A stretch of DNA of 64,000 nt from Pseudeuparius sepicola (lineage: Eukaryota > Arthropoda > Insecta > Coleoptera > Anthribidae): assembly GCA_963920635.1 (NCBI GenBank), contig OY987299.1, positions 63,346,692 through 63,410,691 of the forward strand, given 5' to 3'. The translations under genes were made by a program, and so were the position numbers. A model generated the notes under the pieces. That model had not been told where the DNA came from, did not search any database, and saw nothing but the letters and a program-made list of their open reading frames with translations. This document shows, one piece after another, positions 12,095 to 20,434 of the stretch (positions are counted from its first letter, which is position 1; every line of letters starts with the position of its first letter).

Positions 12095-12996
12095 GGGGAG
12101 CGACGGCTAATGGCGCTCAGCGGACAATTGCGCTCTCTCATTTCAAACAGAATCCTTCCTTTAATCGGGTTTGTCTATAGAGCGCTATCTATATTAAAGT
12201 AGCGTAAGCATGTTGTGAACGCTCCATGTTGTTTTCAGACGAGATATTCGAGTGGTGAGAATAAACGGGTATTGTATAGCGCTGTTATAATTTGGCCTGC
12301 TATTTCAATAAAGGTTTGTAAAATCATTTTATATTATTTCTCAATTACTTAACTAGCAATAGTGTATGTCAGGCTTTCAGCTTGAAATGTTCAAAGCTAT
12401 TTTTCACACGATTAACTTTTTGAGGTTATGTCAATATCTTTATATTTTTTTGACGATTCGGGTAATTGCGCTCAGACTGAGCATCATTTGCAATGAATTT
12501 AGGAAGAATGAGCTTTGGTACAGATGTTCTTCATGTGGGCAGTGGGCCCATGCCAGCTGCACAGGAGTATATCGACCACATGGATATATGTACGATTTTT
12601 GCAAGCCTTGAATTTTGAAAAAAATACTAAAATATTTAGTTAAAGCAAAGTACCAAAATGGCTTTGTTTATGTTTGTTGTTAACTTTCCTACTTACCTAT
12701 GTATATTTTAAATAATACAATTTCATTTTCTATTTAATTAATCTGTTTTTATGATTTGTTGTTATTCTCTCGCCTGAGCGGCATTACCCTACCGGGTCAG
12801 GCAATGGCGTTCTTTTGATACTCTCAAAAAAATATAATTTCTCATTTACGTTCTGTTTTAAATACCAATTCATAAATAAATATAGTTACTATACATGCAA
12901 GTGAAATGTTTCGCGAAGACAGAATGAAAAAAGTAGTTTTTTTTTCCTAAGAATGTTAGTTTTTTCTTAGGTGAGCGCCATTAGCCGTCGCTCCCC
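12095..12996. mobile_element. 902-bp pogo/Tc1-mariner-like element, non-autonomous
   Basis: The left terminus (12095-12119) is the exact inverse of the right terminus (12972-12996). Both ends read GGGGAGCGACGGCTAATGGC inwards, giving 25-bp perfect TIRs. TA flanks each end (12093-12094 and 12997-12998). The other palindrome arm shows the empty site, gagaatgtacttttg, with a single TA. The interior contains one short coding remnant (12507-12611). The TA duplication and PHD remnant point to a pogo-type member of the Tc1/mariner superfamily. Confidence 0.85.
12507..12611 (+). pseudogene. PHD-type zinc finger remnant of a pogo-like transposase
   Basis: The frame reads ELWYRCSSCGQWAHASCTG, then a GYMYDFCK ending and a stop. 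The order W-x2-C-x2-C-x2-W-x-H-x2-C-T-G is the C-terminal PHD-like finger found on many pogo/Tc1-mariner transposases of arthropods. One expected Cys near the end is replaced (YMYDFC instead of the usual C-x2-C), and nothing of the DDE domain or helix-turn-helix remains. Confidence 0.55.
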
Positions 12997-13401
12997 TACT
13001 TTTGCTGTGCCAGACTCCAGACTTTTATTTTGTTATTCATCCAGTGTATTGTTGTTTCGTTATAATATGTACTATGTAAATAATCTTGCATCACAAAATA
13101 GCAGACATTCCCAACATTTTTTCTCTGGTTTCTACTCGGAAACCTTTACTTTTTCATAATGTTTTTTCTTAAATGGATTAAAAATGATTCAAAATTACCA
13201 GTAGATAGACCTATATACTCAAATTATTTTAAGAAGTCCTTACTGGGACTGTCAATTGGTAATTTCGATATCCTAAGTTGGCATCAATGCAGCAAAAAAT
13301 GCAACCGGGTCAGTAACGAGCCCATTTGCACTAATAACACGAAAAGTTACAAGAACAAGAACAACACAGATAACGGTAAAACTCACGAAACGTAGGAAAC
13401 C

Positions 13402-13585
13402 CGCGAGTTACGTTCCCACGAGAGGAAGCAAATCCAGAAATTAAGTGTAATATGATTGTGTATACTCAACACTTCTCTAATGTTATAAAAGATGTAAAAA
13501 CCCCAGATGTAACCAGTCTTGTACTCCGTTCTCTAATAAATTGTTTTTAAAAAGCAATTGCCTTGGTCTCGTATCGTAATTCGCG
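13402..13585 (+). mobile_element. Solo LTR (176 bp) with 4-bp target duplication
   Basis: Insert 13406-13581 is flanked by CGCG on both sides (13402-13405 and 13582-13585). It is absent from the mirrored position of the right arm, where cgcg occurs once. It begins AGTTACG and ends CGTAATT. It contains TATAAAA at 13484 and AATAAA at 13535, the spacing of a U3 promoter followed by an R/U5 polyadenylation signal. A 4-bp YRYR duplication and AGT...ATT ends fit a Gypsy/errantivirus-type LTR left after recombination. At 176 bp it is short for that group. Confidence 0.65.
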
Positions 13586-13790
13586 AATATTTTCATTGCC
13601 GAATGTTTGAACCAGTTTGAATGATCTGGAAAACCTTCACTGTCACTTTGACACACCGAAGCTAAATTTGCCTGAGTCCGCCCATAGACGCTGCCAAAAG
13701 CAGCTGATTATACCAAAATGAAAGTGTTTCCATGACGTTTGAAATTATTATTAAAATTAGTTGTAGACCTAGTTATTTTTATTTATAGCA

Positions 13791-14220
13791 GTATAATCGA
13801 GATTGCAATAGGGTTTTTATCTCATTATGTTCTTTTTTTTGTATCACTAGGGTAACTTTTCAGATCATAAATCAATGAGTGACGTCGTTAACTGGTTGAG
13901 GCGCATATACCTACCAATGTTATACCCGTGGTTAACAGAAAATTCCTTGGGATTTTGTGGAGAATGTCATCTTACAAAATCGGGACTTCTTACAGTAATC
14001 GGGGTATACATTATTTTTTGAAGCCTTAAAATTAACGTTTTTGGGTGTGGCACATCAAGGGTGGTACAGGGTGATCCAATCAGTAACGTATTTATAGAAG
14101 AGCGGGACCGAACCCATTTCGGAATTTGAAAATATTCACTCAAGCTTGTAAATTTGAAGATATTGGGATTTCCCAAGACTAATTTTATGTAATTTTTCTT
14201 CAAATTTTTTAAAAAATTTT
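13791..14220. other. Spacer at the centre of the giant palindrome
   Basis: About 430 bp of unique AT-rich DNA lies between the two arms, without a supported gene. It holds a ggtggtacagggtgatcc patch near 14062, similar to other acagggtg motifs in the window. Confidence 0.5.
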
Positions 14221-16746
14221 TATATAAATAAAAATAACTAGGTCTACAACTAATTTTAATAATAATTTCAAACGTCATGGAAACACTTTCATTTTGGTAT
14301 AATCAGCTGCTTTTGGCAGCGTCTATGGGCGGACTCAGGCAAATTTAGCTTCGGTGTGTCAAAGTGACAGTGAAGGTTTTCCAGATCATTCAAACTGATT
14401 CAAACATTCGGCAATGAAAATATTCGCGGGTTTCCTACGTTTCGTGAGTTTTACCGTTATCTGTGTTGTTCTTGTTCTTGTAACTTTTCGTGTTATTAGT
14501 GCAAACGGGCTCGTTACTGACCTGAACTTATGACCCGGTTGCATTTTTTGCTGCATTGATGCCAACTTAGGATATCGAAATTACCAATTGACAGTCCCAG
14601 TAAGGACTTCTTAAAATAATTTGAGTATATAGGTCTATCTACTGGTAATTTTGAATCATTTTTAATTCATTTAAGAAAAAACATTATGAAAAAGTAGAGG
14701 TTTCCGAGTAGAAACCAGAGAAAAAATGTTGGGAATGTCTGCTATTTTGTGATGCAAGATTATTTACATAGTACATATTATAACGAAACAACAATACACT
14801 GGATGAATAACAAAATAAAAGTCTGGAGTCTGGCACAGCAAAAGTACATTCTCCGACGCCCGTCTCGTCTCTCTTTCTCTCGGCAGCAGGCACGGTGTGT
14901 TCGCTCTCGCTTGCTCGTTTAAATTTCAGTTGGATTTTGTGGGGGCACAAGGCGCAAGATTCCGCAAGAGCAAGCGATTCGTCGAAACTGGTGAATTTAA
15001 AAAGGGGCGTGCGGTGTTCGCCGTGATGCGTAACGTTGCGTTGTCAGAATGTTAGATCTATTCCGTTTACGAGAAGCATATCTTCGCACATCCTGACATC
15101 CTTTAAATTTTAGGGAGAGCTAATAGAAATGTAGGGGGGGCTAAGCCCCCCCTAGCCCCCCCCTAGTTACGTCTATGGCTGCCAATGAGAAGTATGCAAC
15201 TTCTTGTTATGAAACCAAAGTCTAGGGAATACTTTAAGTCAGCTCACTTCTTTGTTCTCTCGGAGAAAACAACAATTTTTTGCGACTGGTCGTAAATCAG
15301 CCTCGAACCGCTCTCAGCTACATATAGACCGGGAGATAGTGACAGATTTTTGGACGTGATTTTACTCAGTATGCCTTGCATGGCACATATTCTCACAATA
15401 ATAAGGTATGAACCAGAGAGTCATCCTGGGTTCTTCATATGAAAAACTGAGTTTATTATTCGAAAAATATGCGTTTTGATATGATTTTAGTCAGGCTGCC
15501 ATGTGTTTTATAATGAAGTTCAAAATAAAAAATTCCTCGGAAAACCATAGGCATACAGTTAGCGTGGGTCGAAAGGGCTATTATTGTCACGTGAACTTGT
15601 ATTTTAATAATAATTAGTTTTTCTACGTTTCTTAACAGGCTGCCAAGGAGAAGTATGCAAGTGCTTGTTATGAAAATGCTGAAAAAAGGATGGCATACCT
15701 TTTACGCTTGTCCAAGTACTGTTTAAATTGAATGTTATTTAATAATTTAAACGATTTATTCGATGTAAAGTGTACTTGGATATGCGCAAATGGTATGCCA
15801 TCTTTTCTTCAGCACTTTCATAACAAGAACTTGCATACTTCTCATTGGCAGCCTGTTCAGAAACGTGGAAAAATTAATTATTAAAATACAAGATCACGTG
15901 GCAATAATAGCCCTTTGGACCCACCCTAACGGTATGCCTATGGTTTTCCGAGGAATTTTCTATTTGAACTTCATTATAAAAAAACATGGCAGCCTGTATA
16001 AAATCATATCAAAACGCATATTTTTCGAATAAATGAAAACTCATTTTTCCATATGAAGAACCCAGGATGACTCTCTGATTCATACCTTATTATTGTGAGA
16101 ATATGTGCCACATAATGCCCTTTGCAAGGCATACTGAGTAAAATCACGTCCAAAAATCTGTCACTATCTCCCGGTCTATAAACTTATTTTCTTATTAAAT
16201 AAGATATCGATCGCCGTACTCCGATGACGGCGGGTCGAGGGAGCGAGAGAGGGCAGGGGGGAAACGTTTGTTTACACAAGGCCGAGTGCGCCGACTTATA
16301 GTATTCTCTAGAGTTTGATGAAACTGCTGAAGAAAAGATGGCATACCGTTTGCGCATATCCAAGTACACTTAACATCGAATAAATCGTTTAAATTATTAA
16401 ATAACATTCAATTTAAACAGTACTTGGACAAGCGTAAAGGGTATGCCATCCTTTATTCAGCATTTTCATAACAAGCACTTGCAGCCTGTTCAGAAACGTG
16501 GAAAAACTAATTATTAAAATACAAGTTCATGTGACAATAATAGCCCTTTGAACCCACGCTAACGGTATGCCTATGGTTTTCCGAGGAATTTTCTATTTTG
16601 AACTTCATTATAAAACACATGGCAGCCTGACTAATATCATATCAAAACGCATATTTTTCGAATAATTGAAAACTCAGTTTTTCATATGAAGAACCCAGAT
16701 GACTCTCTGGTTCATATCTTATTATTGTGAGAATATGTGCCACATA

Positions 16747-16752
16747 ATGCCC
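16747..16752. repeat. Target-site duplication, left (ATGCCC)
   Basis: ATGCCC directly abuts the left AGTAGTG terminus. The uninterrupted copies of the target module elsewhere read cacataatgccctttgcaag, which shows where the split occurred. Confidence 0.95.
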
Positions 16753-16847
16753 AGTAGTGATGCAAAGCGGGTTCTGGGACAAAATGGCCGCCAAGGACGT
16801 TGTTGTTGCGAAGTCGCGATGGGGTGTTCAAGGTCGGCGTGGTTTCC

Positions 16848-17005
16848 GCGCAAGGTTTCTGGGAATCGCTTCAAGGTCAAGGGCGGGGTTTCCGAGAATC
16901 GCTTCAAGGTTAATTTCTGGGAATTGAAGGGGGTGTGGCTAGACTTCAAGGTTTCCGCGCTTCAAGGTTAATTTCTGGGAATCGCTTCAAGGTTGCTTCA
17001 AGGGG
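16848..17005. repeat. Subterminal cttcaaggt repeat array
   Basis: The core cttcaaggt, often in the larger unit tctgggaatcgcttcaaggt, recurs about seven times in 160 bp. The same array is present, inverted, in the right TIR (about 35340-35490). Position and duplication suggest a binding site for element proteins at the ends; this is inference. Confidence 0.7.
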
Positions 17006-17093
17006 GCTTAGAGGTCAAAGTGTGTGGCTTCTAGGAATTTTAGTGGGTGGGGTTTCAAAATCATTTCCTAGAATCCCCCACCCCTCTAGCTTT

Positions 17094-17136
17094 GATAAAA
17101 GACAGAGTTTGCTGTTTGGAGTTTCAGTAGCCGAAG
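17094..17136 (+). promoter_or_regulatory. Promoter of the TIR gene (left copy)
   Basis: GATAAAAG at 17094 is followed 32 nt later by a TTTCAGTAG initiator (A at 17126) and the ATG at 17137, leaving an 11-nt leader. The same promoter is present inverted in the right TIR. Confidence 0.6.
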
Positions 17137-17445
17137 ATGGCTTGCAGCAAAATGGATTTGGAAACCATCAACAAAGTTGGTTGCTTGTCTCAGAAACCGA
17201 CGGTAAAGTTAGTGGAATTGGGTGAAGGCGTGCCGATGAAAATTCTCTCTGGCAAGGTGGTGCAAACGACGTTCGGGGAGACCGTTTTGCTTGAGTTGGA
17301 GCATGGTGTCGTTTTCCTGCCAAACACGGAGGTGTTCAAGCCGTGCATCGAACATTTTTCCAGTGAAAAATACTCGCTGGTTTACAAAGGACAAGTGGAT
17401 ATGGGGAAAAACAAGGCCAATCAGTTTGAAATAGTGGAAAATTAA
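17137..17445 (+). CDS. TIR-encoded small protein, left copy
   Basis: A complete 102-aa frame from ATG 17137. It contains alternating hydrophobic strands with GKVVQTTFGETVLLELEHG and VVFLPNT, then YSLVYKGQ and NQFEIVE. That pattern fits a small beta-barrel, possibly an OB-fold, and is a common small protein of arthropod Polintons. Function is unknown; single-strand DNA binding is plausible but not shown. An identical copy is encoded in the right TIR (34896-35204). A diverged relative of similar size and pattern (FTFYTVLPQRF, FLMSLGPTEGRTTNFEF) sits inside the element at 24288-24599. It has no stops, in contrast to many interior genes. Confidence 0.75.
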   Translation: MACSKMDLETINKVGCLSQKPTVKLVELGEGVPMKILSGKVVQTTFGETVLLELEHGVVFLPNTEVFKPCIEHFSSEKYSLVYKGQVDMGKNKANQFEIVEN

Positions 17446-17575
17446 CATGGGGGAGTAACATGGGGGAATTAAAGTGGTAGAGTAACATGGAGGAATTAAA
17501 GTGGGGGAGTAACATGGGGGAATTAAAGTGGTGGAGTAACATGGAGGAATTAAAGTGGGGGATTAAAATGGAGAA
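17446..17575. repeat. Minisatellite after the TIR gene
   Basis: The units taacatgggggaattaaagtgg and taacatggaggaattaaagtgg alternate about six times, with ggtagag, gggggag or ggtggag linkers. The inverse is at about 34765-34905, with one variant unit (tacatgt). It lies just after the stop codon, in the presumed 3' UTR. Confidence 0.8.
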
Positions 17576-17700
17576 TTCTTCAAATAGAGTTGTAATTTGT
17601 GTTATAATCTTGTTTTAGTGATAAAACATGCTTAATAAAGAAATAGAATGTGTACTTCAAATAGTCTTGTAATTTGTGTTTTAATCTATATCATGTGAAT

Positions 17701-17895
17701 CCAAGGTCCCTAAAACTGAGGGCCCTTAAAAAAACTGAGGGCCCTTAAAAAAACTGAGGGCCCTTAAAGAAACTGAGGGCCCTTAAATAAACTGAGGGCC
17801 CTTAAAAAAACTGAGGGCCCTTAAAAAACTGAGGGCCCTTAAAAAACTGAGGGCCCTTAAAAAAACTGAGGGCCCTTAAAAACCTGAGAGCCCAC
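17701..17895. repeat. GGGCCC minisatellite, left side only
   Basis: About ten units of actgagggcccttaaaaaa, period about 20-23 bp, each centred on the palindrome aagggccctcagt or its complement. At the corresponding right-end place (34035-34070) there is a single degenerate unit next to the same ttctagaat sequence. The array therefore expanded only on the left. Confidence 0.85.
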
Positions 17896-18357
17896 AAGGA
17901 TTCTAGAATTAGAAAATCATTTCAAGGAAATGGACCCAGTGGAGTGTTGTAAATAAAACAAATAATTCGATTTCCAAATTTTTATTTGCTATGACAACGG
18001 TATGACTCACAACTGGATCAAGCGATCCATAATTCGATAGCAATGACAGTAACGTGCTCTGTTGTGAAATAACCCATTCATAAATAGCGGCTATGAGTCA
18101 TCAGTTGCAAGGCCTAAATTGAAAATATTTATGCTAAACGAAGGAGTTTTAAAATTCAGAGCGCAGGCATCGTGATCCAATGTTTGGCGGTGAATTAAAG
18201 CGGGTCTGCAATAAAGTCGTTTCAAAACAAAATTATACTGTACAGAATTTATATAAACACACTTTCCCGAGGTTCGTTTAAGTGAAATCTTAACGCGCTC
18301 GGATATAAATATTTGCAGTAAACAGTTGAATAAATTCAAGGAAAATAAATTGAAACT
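17896..18357. other. Left subterminal region without genes
   Basis: About 460 bp between the minisatellite and the first interior gene. The first 70 bp (ttctagaat, ggacccag, aaataaaac) recur inverted on the right side around 33950-34030, a faded extension of the TIR. No gene is supported. Confidence 0.5.
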
Positions 18358-18396
18358 TATAAATATATTTTCGTGCAAAGACCTGCATTCAGTCTA
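18358..18396 (+). promoter_or_regulatory. Promoter of the PLA2 gene
   Basis: TATAAATA at 18358 is followed 33 nt later by TCAGTC (A at 18391). The ATG at 18397 leaves a leader of only 6 nt. This decides the start: the frame is open upstream to 18373, but transcription probably begins after that point. Confidence 0.7.
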
Positions 18397-19170
18397 ATGT
18401 TATCATTCACAGGAGACGGTTTGGTTAATACCCTTATCAGTAATCTACCAGTTGAATTGCATGTTCCTGGATACCAATATTGCGGACCTGGAACTAAGCT
18501 AAACAAGAGATTAGCTAGGGGAGACCCTGGCATAAACCCTCTCGACGCTGCATGCAAGGAACACGACATAGAATATTCGAAATCTTCCTCTTTAGAGGAT
18601 CGACATAAAGCCGATCTAGTGTTAGAAAATAAAGCTTGGCAAAGAGTTAAGTCTAAGGACGCAAAACTAGGTGAAAAGGCAGCTGCTTGGTTTGTTACTA
18701 CAACAATGAAAACTAAACGCAAGTTAGGTATGGGTTTAAAAAAATCGTTCAAACGCGATATAGTGAAAAAGGTTGAAAAATCATTGAAAAAATCATTTAA
18801 CGGAAATCAACTTAATAATGAAAAAGGAATTAAGAAAACCACACTAGCTGCAATTAAAGCGGCACCTTTAGCAGTTAAAAAAGTAGGTGGAAAGAATAAA
18901 GTGCGAATCCCCAAAATAATTCCTTTTGAGGCGAGCGGTGGGTTTCTTCCTTTGATTCCAATCCTAGGTGCTTTGGGAGCTCTTGGATCGGTGGCAGGCG
19001 GTGCTAGCGCGATTGCTAAAACAGTTATCGCTGCGAAAGATATGCAGAAAAAGATGGAAGAACATAAACGTCATAACAAAGCGATGGAAGCAATCGGATC
19101 GGGGCTTTACTTGAGAAAAAACAAGCGAGGTTTTGGTTTATTTTTAAGGAAACAAAAAAACTCCCAGTGA
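18397..19170 (+). CDS. Phospholipase A2 virion protein with membrane-active segment
   Basis: A 257-aa frame, intact. Residues 28-32 (YCGPG) form the calcium loop. DAACKEHDIEY at 50-60 carries the catalytic His56-Asp57 pair and the paired Cys of the secreted/parvoviral-type PLA2 fold. A Lys-rich middle (about 108-170) follows, with repeated LKKSF. A Gly/Ala/Leu-rich hydrophobic stretch at about 182-213 (PLIPILGALGALGSVAGG) comes next, and a C-terminal GSGLYLRKNKRGFGLFLRK tail. In parvoviruses the PLA2 domain is exposed on virions and breaches endosomal membranes. The hydrophobic segment and tail recall the membrane-lytic minor proteins of adenovirus-like capsids (inference). It stands first in the structural gene block, before protease and capsid genes. 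Confidence 0.85.
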   Translation: MLSFTGDGLVNTLISNLPVELHVPGYQYCGPGTKLNKRLARGDPGINPLDAACKEHDIEYSKSSSLEDRHKADLVLENKAWQRVKSKDAKLGEKAAAWFVTTTMKTKRKLGMGLKKSFKRDIVKKVEKSLKKSFNGNQLNNEKGIKKTTLAAIKAAPLAVKKVGGKNKVRIPKIIPFEASGGFLPLIPILGALGALGSVAGGASAIAKTVIAAKDMQKKMEEHKRHNKAMEAIGSGLYLRKNKRGFGLFLRKQKNSQ

Positions 19171-19502
19171 AGCTACCCAAGAGACCATTAACTAACGTTG
19201 ACCTCGAAAAATTTGCCAGGAAATTAAAGTTGTTATATTTTAGAGGTGTATTCATGAGAGATGCACTTCCAAGCAAACCACATACGTATGAATCGGCAAT
19301 TATTAATTTAGATGTTAAAAACAATAGAGGCACTCACTGAAAAGATAATAATATTGTTGAATACTTTGATAGTTTCGGTAACTTAAAACCACCGAAGGAA
19401 CTTGTTAAATATTTAGGAAAAGTTAAGATTGTATATAATAACGATGCATATCAAAAATTTAATGACACTGTGGACACACTTTTGTCTCGAATTTCTTTAT
19501 AA
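19167..19502 (+). pseudogene. Adenain-like maturation protease, broken
   Basis: Starting at the overlap with the PLA2 stop, the frame reads KRPLTNVDLEKFARKLK, YFRGVFMRD and an NNRGTH motif. GTH supplies the catalytic His of adenovirus-type cysteine proteases (C48/C5 group). Directly after it is TGA (19338-19340) where Trp is expected. The frame then resumes with VEYFDSFGNLKPPKEL, which contains the catalytic Asp region. The CGH catalytic Cys (19469) lies in another frame. The gene therefore has at least one stop and one frameshift. No clear ATG was found. Its role would be cleavage of capsid precursors during virion maturation. Confidence 0.85.
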
Positions 19503-19532
19503 AAAGAGCTGACCGACTTAAAACTATTAGTC
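19498..19532 (+). promoter_or_regulatory. Promoter of the minor capsid gene
   Basis: TATAAAAA at 19498, then TTAGTC with its A at 19529 (31 nt), and ATG at 19533: a leader of 4 nt. Confidence 0.6.
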
Positions 19533-20237
19533 ATGTCTTTGTTATTCACGTTGAAAGGCTACAGCTCTGTGCTCTCGGTTGATTACAATAACCCAATTTA
19601 TTTAGACCCAACTTTACAATACGGCTTAGCATTGCTCGGGTTTTATTCATATAATACGATACCGAATATTGAGGCACCGAATAATAAATTTTATTTAATC
19701 GATCAAGCAAACGAACTGAAAGTTTTAGAAATACCCACAGGATCTTAGGAAATTGCTGCCATAGAGACAGCGATAATTAAAATTTTAAGAAATCTTAACG
19801 AAATACCTGATTTTTCATTGAAAGCCAATACTAATACTCTACAGTGTGAAATATACAGCGATAAATATACGATTGATTTTCGACCAAAAGACTCGATTGC
19901 CACATTGCTTGGTTATTCCAATCGTTTACTACCTCCACTAAGTGTCCACGCATCAGATTTACCGGTGAATATCGTCAAAACCAGAACAATACATATTGAC
20001 AGCAATTTAACCTCTGGAGCGTACTATAACAACAGACCTACTCATACTATTTACGAGTTTTCTCCTGAATGTAATCCGGGGGACGCCATAGACGAAACCC
20101 CCAGAAACCTACTTTACTTACCTGTCACTAAACGGGAAATAAATAATATAACCTTATCGATTTTGGATCAAAATTTTCAGTTAGTAAATTTCCGTGGAGA
20201 AGAAATAATTGTGAGATTAGAAGTAAAACCTTTGTAA
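19533..20237 (+). pseudogene. Penton-type minor capsid protein, one in-frame stop
   Basis: One frame of 235 codons interrupted by a single TAG at 19746-19748 (codon 72). Before the stop is SVDYNNPIYLDPTLQYGLAL and FYSYNTIPNI. After it come CEIYSDKYTIDF, LLGYSNRLL, VHASDLPVNI and VNFRGEEIIVRLEVKP. This series is the conserved core of the single-jelly-roll penton-like protein of arthropod Polintons, which would occupy the capsid vertices. Position between protease and major capsid gene agrees. The stop overlaps the next ATG (TAATG). Confidence 0.8.
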
Positions 20238-20434
20238 TGGGTCTAGTTTTCGGTGAGGGTCTCACATATAAAAGTGAGTTAAACCACTTTATAAACACAC
20301 TGTCACCTGAACCTCAGAAGCGTCAACATCGCAACCTGACACCTAAACCTAAAAGCATAAATATTTTAAAATCACTTGGATATAATGTCGTTGACACCAA
20401 ATGTATTCGACGTGTATCAAAGTCCAAAGTATGA
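20237..20434 (+). CDS. Small ORF linking penton and major capsid genes
   Basis: A 65-aa frame whose ATG overlaps the preceding stop as TAATG, an arrangement allowing reinitiation. It contains the segment RNLTPKPKSINILKSLGYNV; a short protein with a similar LTxxxxxFLKSLG motif is common next to capsid genes in arthropod Polintons (recalled, not searched). The frame runs 50 nt into the major capsid gene. TATAAAAG at 20267 lies inside it and may serve the downstream gene. Role unknown. Confidence 0.5.
   Translation: MGLVFGEGLTYKSELNHFINTLSPEPQKRQHRNLTPKPKSINILKSLGYNVVDTKCIRRVSKSKV

Larger units (their letters stand above)
9178..13790 (+). repeat. Left arm of giant palindrome
   Basis: Everything from 9178 (caaaatggaacacgc) to 13790 is found again, inverted, at 14221-36581. 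Landmarks that mirror are the end sequence, the caccaaaaatgtttgtaggg block (9780), the accgggagatagtgacag modules, the G-run at 11775, and the tttggcagcgtctatgggc-type block near 13690. Minus the two insertions seen only here (12095-12996 and 13406-13581, with their target duplications) the arm is about 3,529 bp. Within it are direct and inverted copies of a roughly 400-bp module (about 10108-10520, 10745-11145 and inverted 11160-11600). Two hairpins of about 115-125 bp (10475-10600 and 11127-11238) have arms carrying gatggcatacc and ccaagtac. No open frame here is supported as a gene; those present are mirrored in the other arm. Confidence 0.9.
16753..17619 (+). repeat. Polinton left TIR
   Basis: About 867 bp nearly identical to the inverse of 34722-35589, with only a few differences such as one G in a GGGG run. 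Similarity then fades through about 17648, and patches reappear to about 17970. It contains an array of cttcaaggt units (16848-17000), a promoter, a complete 102-aa gene and a minisatellite. Confidence 0.92.

Noticed and set aside
10520..16407. Open frames of 60-80 codons repeated in both palindrome arms (for example 10895-11137 and 15790-16032)
   Set aside because: They are mirror copies of repeat DNA with no domain; duplication explains their apparent conservation.
17701..17895. CRISPR-like regular repeats
   Set aside because: Units are adjacent with no unique spacers, in eukaryotic DNA; it is a minisatellite.
20376..20384. Upstream non-ATG start for the major capsid gene
   Set aside because: An ATG at 20385 is nine bases further in and fits better.
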